Positions 60,055-64,000 of a stretch of DNA of 64,000 nt are shown here, piece by piece; position 1 is the stretch's first letter; each line of letters begins with the position of its first letter. Under the pieces are notes generated by a model that saw nothing but the letters and a program-made list of their open reading frames with translations, made no database searches and was not told the origin of the DNA. Source of the stretch: Palsa-1033 sp963735455 (GTDB lineage: Bacteria > Chloroflexota > Limnocylindria > Limnocylindrales > CSP1-4). The DNA lies in contig CAVTKZ010000002.1 of NCBI GenBank assembly GCA_963735455.1, positions 434,001-498,000 of the forward strand. Direction: 5' to 3'. The translations under genes were made by a program, and so were the position numbers.

Positions 60055-61161
60055 CGGCAGGTAGGCGTTCGTGAAGTAGGTCGAGAAGTCCGGCCGGGTC
60101 GGCAGCGGCTTGCCGTCGGAGCCGGCCAGGACGCCGAGGCTGTACAGGTAACCCGAGTAGCCGTTCCAGGTGGCGAGCATCTGCGGTCCCACCGCCCCGG
60201 ACGGATCGAGGTACAGCTTCTGCTCCGCGAGGTAGTTCGCGCTGTCGATCGGCAGTTGGGGATTCGCGTCGAAGACGCCCGGGTTGGCGGCGATCAGCTC
60301 CGTTGCTGCCGTAGCCGGGTCCGTCGCGGCGAGCTGGAAGCCGCGGACGGTGGCGGCCAGGAAGCGTCGAGCGACATCGCCGTTGGCCGCCAGCCAGGCG
60401 TTGTTGCAGACGAGGACCACGGCGTACTCATCCGGCAACCCGTAATCCGGGAAGGCAAAGGTGCGCAGGGCGATCCCGCGCTCCTTCGCTTCGATCGCCT
60501 CCCAGGCGCTGAACGTGATCGCCATGTCCGCCTGGCCGGCGTACAGCGCCTCGTAGGCAGCGGTGTCCAGGGTGACCGTGGTGAACTCGCCCTTGCCGCC
60601 ATCGGCCTTGATCACGGCCGTCAGGAGCGGCCCCTCCTGGGGCGATCCGAAGCCGGCGTAGACCTTGCCGTCCATGTCCCGCGGCCGGGTGATCGGGCCG
60701 CTGGCCAGGACCGCGATCTCGCTCGCGGTGTGCTGCAGGATCGCCATCACCGACTGCTCCTTCTCGCCGGCCGCGATCGCGAACGTGGCGCCCTCCTCGG
60801 TGCTGATCCCGCAGTTGGCCTGGCCGGCCCCGACCAGCGTCTCGGGGTTGGCGCTGGCATACGGGATGAACTGGAGGTCGATCGCCTCGTCGGCATACCA
60901 GCCACTGTGCTGGGCAACATAGAAGCCCGAGTGGTTCGTGTTCGGCGTCCAGTCGAGAGCCAGGGTCACCGTCGCGGTCGGGGGCAGCGGCGTGGTCGAC
61001 GGCGAGGGCGCGGCTGACGGAGCGGCGGGTGCGCTCGAGGCCACGCTCGGCGCAGGACTGGGGCCAATCGTGGGGACCGAGCCGGAAGCGCTCGAGCAGG
61101 CGCCCGCCAGCAGTGCGACAACGGCCGCGAGGGACCAGATTCGACGTGCACGCATTGACAT
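60043..61161 (-). CDS. thiY: ABC transporter substrate-binding lipoprotein, NMT1/THI5-like (ThiY)
   Basis: 372 residues from the ATG at 61161. Signal MSMRARRIWSLAAVVALLAG then AC (lipobox LAGAC) and a Ser/Pro/Ala linker. The NMT1 domain begins ATVTLALDWTPNTNHSGFYV, the exact style of pyrimidine-precursor-binding proteins; GSPQEGPLLTAVIKADGG and the aromatic pocket positions follow. The mRNA leader holds a TPP riboswitch and a terminator-like hairpin, so it is repressed by thiamine diphosphate. It delivers HMP or a formylaminopyrimidine to the ThiX permease. Confidence 0.92.
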   Translation of the reverse strand: MSMRARRIWSLAAVVALLAGACSSASGSVPTIGPSPAPSVASSAPAAPSAAPSPSTTPLPPTATVTLALDWTPNTNHSGFYVAQHSGWYADEAIDLQFIPYASANPETLVGAGQANCGISTEEGATFAIAAGEKEQSVMAILQHTASEIAVLASGPITRPRDMDGKVYAGFGSPQEGPLLTAVIKADGGKGEFTTVTLDTAAYEALYAGQADMAITFSAWEAIEAKERGIALRTFAFPDYGLPDEYAVVLVCNNAWLAANGDVARRFLAATVRGFQLAATDPATAATELIAANPGVFDANPQLPIDSANYLAEQKLYLDPSGAVGPQMLATWNGYSGYLYSLGVLAGSDGKPLPTRPDFSTYFTNAYLPSVP

Positions 61162-61197
61162 CCGGACCGTGACTCCAGTTTCGAGCGACGTGCTGCG

Positions 61198-61240
61198 AAA
61201 ACGATGGACGCCGCCCCCGGGTCTCTGAGGGGACGGCGTC
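61198..61240 (-). terminator. Terminator-like hairpin of the thiY leader (riboswitch expression platform)
   Basis: On the minus strand GACGCCGTCCCC (61240-61229) pairs with GGGGGCGGCGTC (61218-61207), 12 bp with one G-U, then CATCGTTTT. It lies between the TPP aptamer and the thiY start, where ligand-induced termination would act. Confidence 0.6.
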
Positions 61241-61253
61241 GAGTCGACGGTTG

Positions 61254-61343
61254 GCCTGCTCCCTACGCCGGTGTCAGCCGGATCAGGTTCGGCGGGTCTG
61301 TGGTCGGACCACACTCTCAGCGCGTTCGCGCTCCCCGGAGGCG
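61254..61343 (-). promoter_or_regulatory. TPP riboswitch (THI element)
   Basis: Reading the minus strand: GGGGAGC, then GCGCTGAGAG (conserved CUGAGA), a variable P3a hairpin GTGTGGTCCGACCACA, ACCCGCCGAACCTGATCCGG (conserved GAACCUGAUC), and TGACACCGGCGTAGGGAGC. All conserved thiamine-diphosphate-binding segments are present and in order. It controls thiY and thiX. Confidence 0.96.
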
Positions 61344-61675
61344 TATTCAATTGCACCGATCTTACATCGGTTCAGATCGTGCGCCCCGCAGTCGGGCCCC
61401 GCTGTCAAAAGCCGCGCCAAATCGTGCTTATGGTCGCGAAACGGCCGCCCCGACCCCGTCCGACCCGTTTGGTGCCTCGCCGCGTGCACGGACGATGGGT
61501 ATCGGTGCTTCGGAGTCGGGATCCGGAGTCCAGATTCGACCATAAGCCCGCGTCCGGTCGAGTTTTGGCAACAGCGGTCCCGGCGGAACCAGGGTTCGGG
61601 GTTGCGGCAGGAGGCGGTGATCGTGGCCGAGCGGCCAACACGGGACGGGACGTCGGCCGCGCTCGAGGCGAATGA

Positions 61676-61681
61676 CATAAT
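61676..61681 (+). promoter_or_regulatory. -10-like box before the aldehyde dehydrogenase gene
   Basis: CATAAT, 7 nt before the ATG at 61689. The 345-bp gap 61344-61688 between the riboswitch and this gene otherwise holds the divergent thiY promoter region and no supported gene. Confidence 0.4.
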
Positions 61682-61688
61682 GGCGGCG

Positions 61689-63227
61689 ATGGCCACCGAG
61701 ACGAAACCGGGCGCGGCGGTCCCCGCCACGGTCCCCAATGACGGCGGGGCGCCCAACAGCTGGGGCCTCGGCGACGGCCAGGCGATTCCCTGGGAATACG
61801 CCCCGGCACCGGAGTCGCGCGAGATTGTCACGATCCAGGAACGCTACGGGCTGTTCATCGGGGGCAAGGACGTGCCCGCCTCGGATGGGCTGACCTTCAC
61901 CACGATCGATCCGTCGACCGAGCTGCCCCTGGCCGAGATTGCCCGGGCGACCGAGGCCGATGTCGATGCGGCGGTCCACGCCGCGCGCCAGGCGCAGTCG
62001 AAGTCGTGGGGCAAGCTGCCCGGCCGGGAGCGGGCGAAGTACCTCTTTCGGATCGCCCGCCTGCTCCAGGAGCGCTCGCGCGAGTTCGCTGTCCTCGAGT
62101 CGATCGACTCGGGCAAGCCGATCAAGGAGTCGCGCGACGTCGACGTGCCACTCGCGGCGGCCCATTTCTGGTACTACGCGGGCTGGGCCGACAAGCTCGA
62201 CTATGCCTTCCCGGGCCGGATCGCCAGGCCGCTCGGAGTCGCCGCCCAGGTGATCCCCTGGAACTTCCCGCTGCTGATGCTCGCCTGGAAGATCGCCCCG
62301 GCCCTGGCCGCCGGTAACACGGTGGTCCTCAAGCCGGCCAGCACCACGCCCCTGACGGCCCTCCTGTTCGCCGATCTGTGCCGGCAGGCCGACCTGCCCC
62401 CGGGCGTGGTCAACATCATCACCGGGCCGGGCGAGATCGGGATGGCCCTGGTCACCCACCCCGACGTGGACAAGGTCGCCTTCACCGGCTCGACCGCGGT
62501 CGGCCGGAAGATCGCCCAGGGGATCGCCGGCCAGGGCAAGGCGCTGACCCTCGAGCTCGGCGGCAAGGCGGCCAACATCGTCTTCGACGACGCTCCCCTC
62601 GACCAGGCCGTCGAAGGGATCGTCAACGGGATCTACTTCAACCAGGGCGAGGTCTGCTGCGCCGGCAGCCGGCTGCTCGTCCAGGAGTCGATTGCCGAGC
62701 TGCTGATCGCCAAGCTCAAGGACCGCCTGTCGACCATCCGGGTGGGCGACCCGCTCGACAAGAACACCGACGTCGGGGCGATCAACAGCCGGGCCCAGCT
62801 GGACAAGATCAGCGAGCTCGTGGCGGCCGGCGTCGCCGAGGGCGCGGAGCTCTACCAGCCGGCCTGTGAGCTGCCCGGGCGTGGCTTCTTCTTCCGGCCG
62901 ACCCTGTTCACCAACGTGGCCCAGAGCTACCGCATCGCCCGCGAGGAAATCTTCGGCCCGGTCCTCTCGACGATCACCTTCCGGACCCCCGAGGAGGCGA
63001 TCGAGAAGGCCAACAACACCCCCTACGGGCTGTCGGCCGGGATCTGGACCGACAAGGGCTCGCGGATCCTGATGATGGTCAAGCGGATGAAGGCCGGCGT
63101 CGTGTGGGCCAACACGTTCAACAAGTTCGATCCGACCTCGCCCTTCGGCGGCTACAAGGAATCGGGCTACGGCCGGGAGGGCGGCCTGCACGGCCTGCAG
63201 GCCTACGTCCGGCTCGAGGACCGCTGA
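61689..63227 (+). CDS. NAD(P)-dependent aldehyde dehydrogenase, catalytically complete
   Basis: 512 residues from the ATG at 61689; an ATG at 61680 is the alternative. Catalytic features intact: AAQVIPWNFPLLMLAWKIAP (oxyanion Asn), NTVVLKPAST (Lys for cofactor), VAFTGSTAVGRKI, LELGGKAANIVF (general-base Glu) and nucleophile Cys323 in NQGEVCCAGSR. It oxidises an aldehyde to the acid. With deoC 3 kb away, acetaldehyde or another product of deoxyribose breakdown is a good candidate. Followed after 1 bp by a second, degenerate dehydrogenase. Confidence 0.93.
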   Translation: MATETKPGAAVPATVPNDGGAPNSWGLGDGQAIPWEYAPAPESREIVTIQERYGLFIGGKDVPASDGLTFTTIDPSTELPLAEIARATEADVDAAVHAARQAQSKSWGKLPGRERAKYLFRIARLLQERSREFAVLESIDSGKPIKESRDVDVPLAAAHFWYYAGWADKLDYAFPGRIARPLGVAAQVIPWNFPLLMLAWKIAPALAAGNTVVLKPASTTPLTALLFADLCRQADLPPGVVNIITGPGEIGMALVTHPDVDKVAFTGSTAVGRKIAQGIAGQGKALTLELGGKAANIVFDDAPLDQAVEGIVNGIYFNQGEVCCAGSRLLVQESIAELLIAKLKDRLSTIRVGDPLDKNTDVGAINSRAQLDKISELVAAGVAEGAELYQPACELPGRGFFFRPTLFTNVAQSYRIAREEIFGPVLSTITFRTPEEAIEKANNTPYGLSAGIWTDKGSRILMMVKRMKAGVVWANTFNKFDPTSPFGGYKESGYGREGGLHGLQAYVRLEDR

Positions 63228-63228
63228 G

Positions 63229-64000
63229 GTGCCGGGCGTGCGGATCGGCGGCGCCGAGCGGCTCGATATCCGGAAGACTTACAAGCTGTATATCGGTGGG
63301 GCATTCCCGCGCTCCGAATCGGGCCGCTCGTACCTCGTCTCGAACCCCAAGGGCGACGAGCTGGCCAACGCCAGCCGCGCCTCGCGCAAGGACCTGCGCG
63401 ACGCGGTCCGCGTCGCGCGCAAGGCGGCCGAGCCGTGGGCTGCCCGGACGGCGATGAACCGGGGCCAGGTCCTGTACCGGGTCGCCGAGCTGATGGAAGG
63501 CCGGCGCGACCAGTTCGCAGTCGAGGTGGCCGCGGCCGAGGGCCTGTCAGGGCGGCGGGCCGGAACGCTCGTCGACCACGCGATCGACCGCTGGGTCTGG
63601 TACGCCGGTTGGGCCGACAAGATCGCCCAGGTGCTCGGGTCGTCGAACCCGGTCGCGGCCCCCTATTTCAACTTCACGATCCCCGAGGCGACCGGGGTGG
63701 TGGGCATGGTCGCCCCCGAGTCGAGCTCGCTGCTGGGCCTCGTCAGCCGGCTGGCGCCGATCGTGGTCTCGGGCAATGCGGCCGTCGTGATCGCCTCCGA
63801 GACGCGGCCCCTGCCGGCCGTCACCCTGGGCGAGGTCCTGGCCACGAGCGACCTCCCCGGCGGCGTGATCAACCTGCTCACCGGCCTCAAATCGGAGCTG
63901 GTGCCGGTCCTCGCCGCCCACGTCGATGTCGATGCCGTCGACACCTGGGGAGTGGCTGCCGATCAGCAGGCTCCGGTCGAGATCTCGGCCGCCGAGTCGA
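63229..64000 (+). CDS. Aldehyde-dehydrogenase-like protein with degenerate active site, cut by window edge
   Basis: About 257 residues seen from the GTG at 63229; the C-terminal half, including the nucleophile region, is outside the window. It is clearly of ALDH ancestry: TYKLYIGGAFPRSESGRSYL, AEPWAARTAMNRGQVLYRVA and WYAGWADKIAQVLG. However, the PWNFP motif is replaced by MVAPESSSLLGLVS, LKPA by VIASET, and FTGS by DTWGVA, so the oxyanion Asn, cofactor Lys and nucleotide-loop residues are missing. It starts 1 bp after the active paralogue, so a regulatory or structural partner is likely, as with the inactive half of ALDH16-type proteins. Confidence 0.85.
   Translation, partial: MPGVRIGGAERLDIRKTYKLYIGGAFPRSESGRSYLVSNPKGDELANASRASRKDLRDAVRVARKAAEPWAARTAMNRGQVLYRVAELMEGRRDQFAVEVAAAEGLSGRRAGTLVDHAIDRWVWYAGWADKIAQVLGSSNPVAAPYFNFTIPEATGVVGMVAPESSSLLGLVSRLAPIVVSGNAAVVIASETRPLPAVTLGEVLATSDLPGGVINLLTGLKSELVPVLAAHVDVDAVDTWGVAADQQAPVEISAAES

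Overview
The window is 64 kb of very GC-rich, gene-dense bacterial chromosome. No rRNA, tRNA, CRISPR array, phage gene or transposase was recognised. The gene set includes an F420-type luciferase-like oxidoreductase, a CYTH-CHAD/PPK1 pair, PstSCAB-PhoU, single-domain sugar ABC ATPases and Cys-anchored lipoproteins. Together with many starts placed 6-8 nt behind a TANNNT box (leaderless transcription), this suggests a high-GC Chloroflexota lineage such as Limnocylindria, or a deep actinobacterial relative. That placement is inference, not something the sequence proves.

Layout. 0-7.3 kb: reductive pyrimidine/hydantoin catabolism (dihydropyrimidinase cut by the left edge, LLM oxidoreductase, beta-ureidopropionase-like amidohydrolase, class III aminotransferase), an orphan NitT/TauT-type ABC ATPase and an M29 aminopeptidase. 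7.5-16.5 kb: a broken DCC-family gene, upp, an asparaginase, a DnaJ-domain membrane protein, DtxR, gltX, a PhoB/RegX3-type regulator behind a Pho box, and proS. 16.6-24.9 kb: tautomerase/TetR/chromate transporter, a phospholipase C-like phosphoesterase, small hypotheticals, then a PhoR-like kinase, endonuclease-family and GDPD operon. 24.9-34.5 kb: a broken FAD oxidoreductase, then a xylose locus (xylA, xylB, ROK regulator, xylF-G-H transporter). 34.5-40.7 kb: sixA, then phoU-pstBACS on the minus strand, with a Pho box and an odd winged-helix regulator at the head. 40.8-51 kb: two thymidylate-kinase-like genes, a metallophosphoesterase, a histone-H1-like protein, Ppx/GppA, a GH18-like protein with a KP tail, CYTH-CHAD and ppk1. 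51-58.9 kb: small hypotheticals, an ABC-2 exporter, a ligase-like pseudoenzyme, an S9 peptidase and deoC. 59-61.4 kb: thiX and thiY under a TPP riboswitch. 61.7-64 kb: two aldehyde dehydrogenases, the second lacking key active-site residues and running off the right edge.

Phosphate is the main theme. Sensing and uptake genes (RR, HK, Pst, PhoU), scavenging genes (GDPD, phospholipase C-like) and polyphosphate genes (PPK1, CHAD, Ppx) are spread over 37 kb. Two clear 11-nt-period GTTNAC Pho boxes link the response regulator and pstS. Pyrimidine use recurs too: the left-edge catabolic cluster, upp, deoC, TMP-kinase-like genes and a TPP-controlled transporter for a thiamine pyrimidine.

Many genes are broken by single-nucleotide frame changes, nearly all of the same sign (one extra base). 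This points to insertion-type sequencing errors, though recent decay is not excluded. Disrupted genes are given over their full span.
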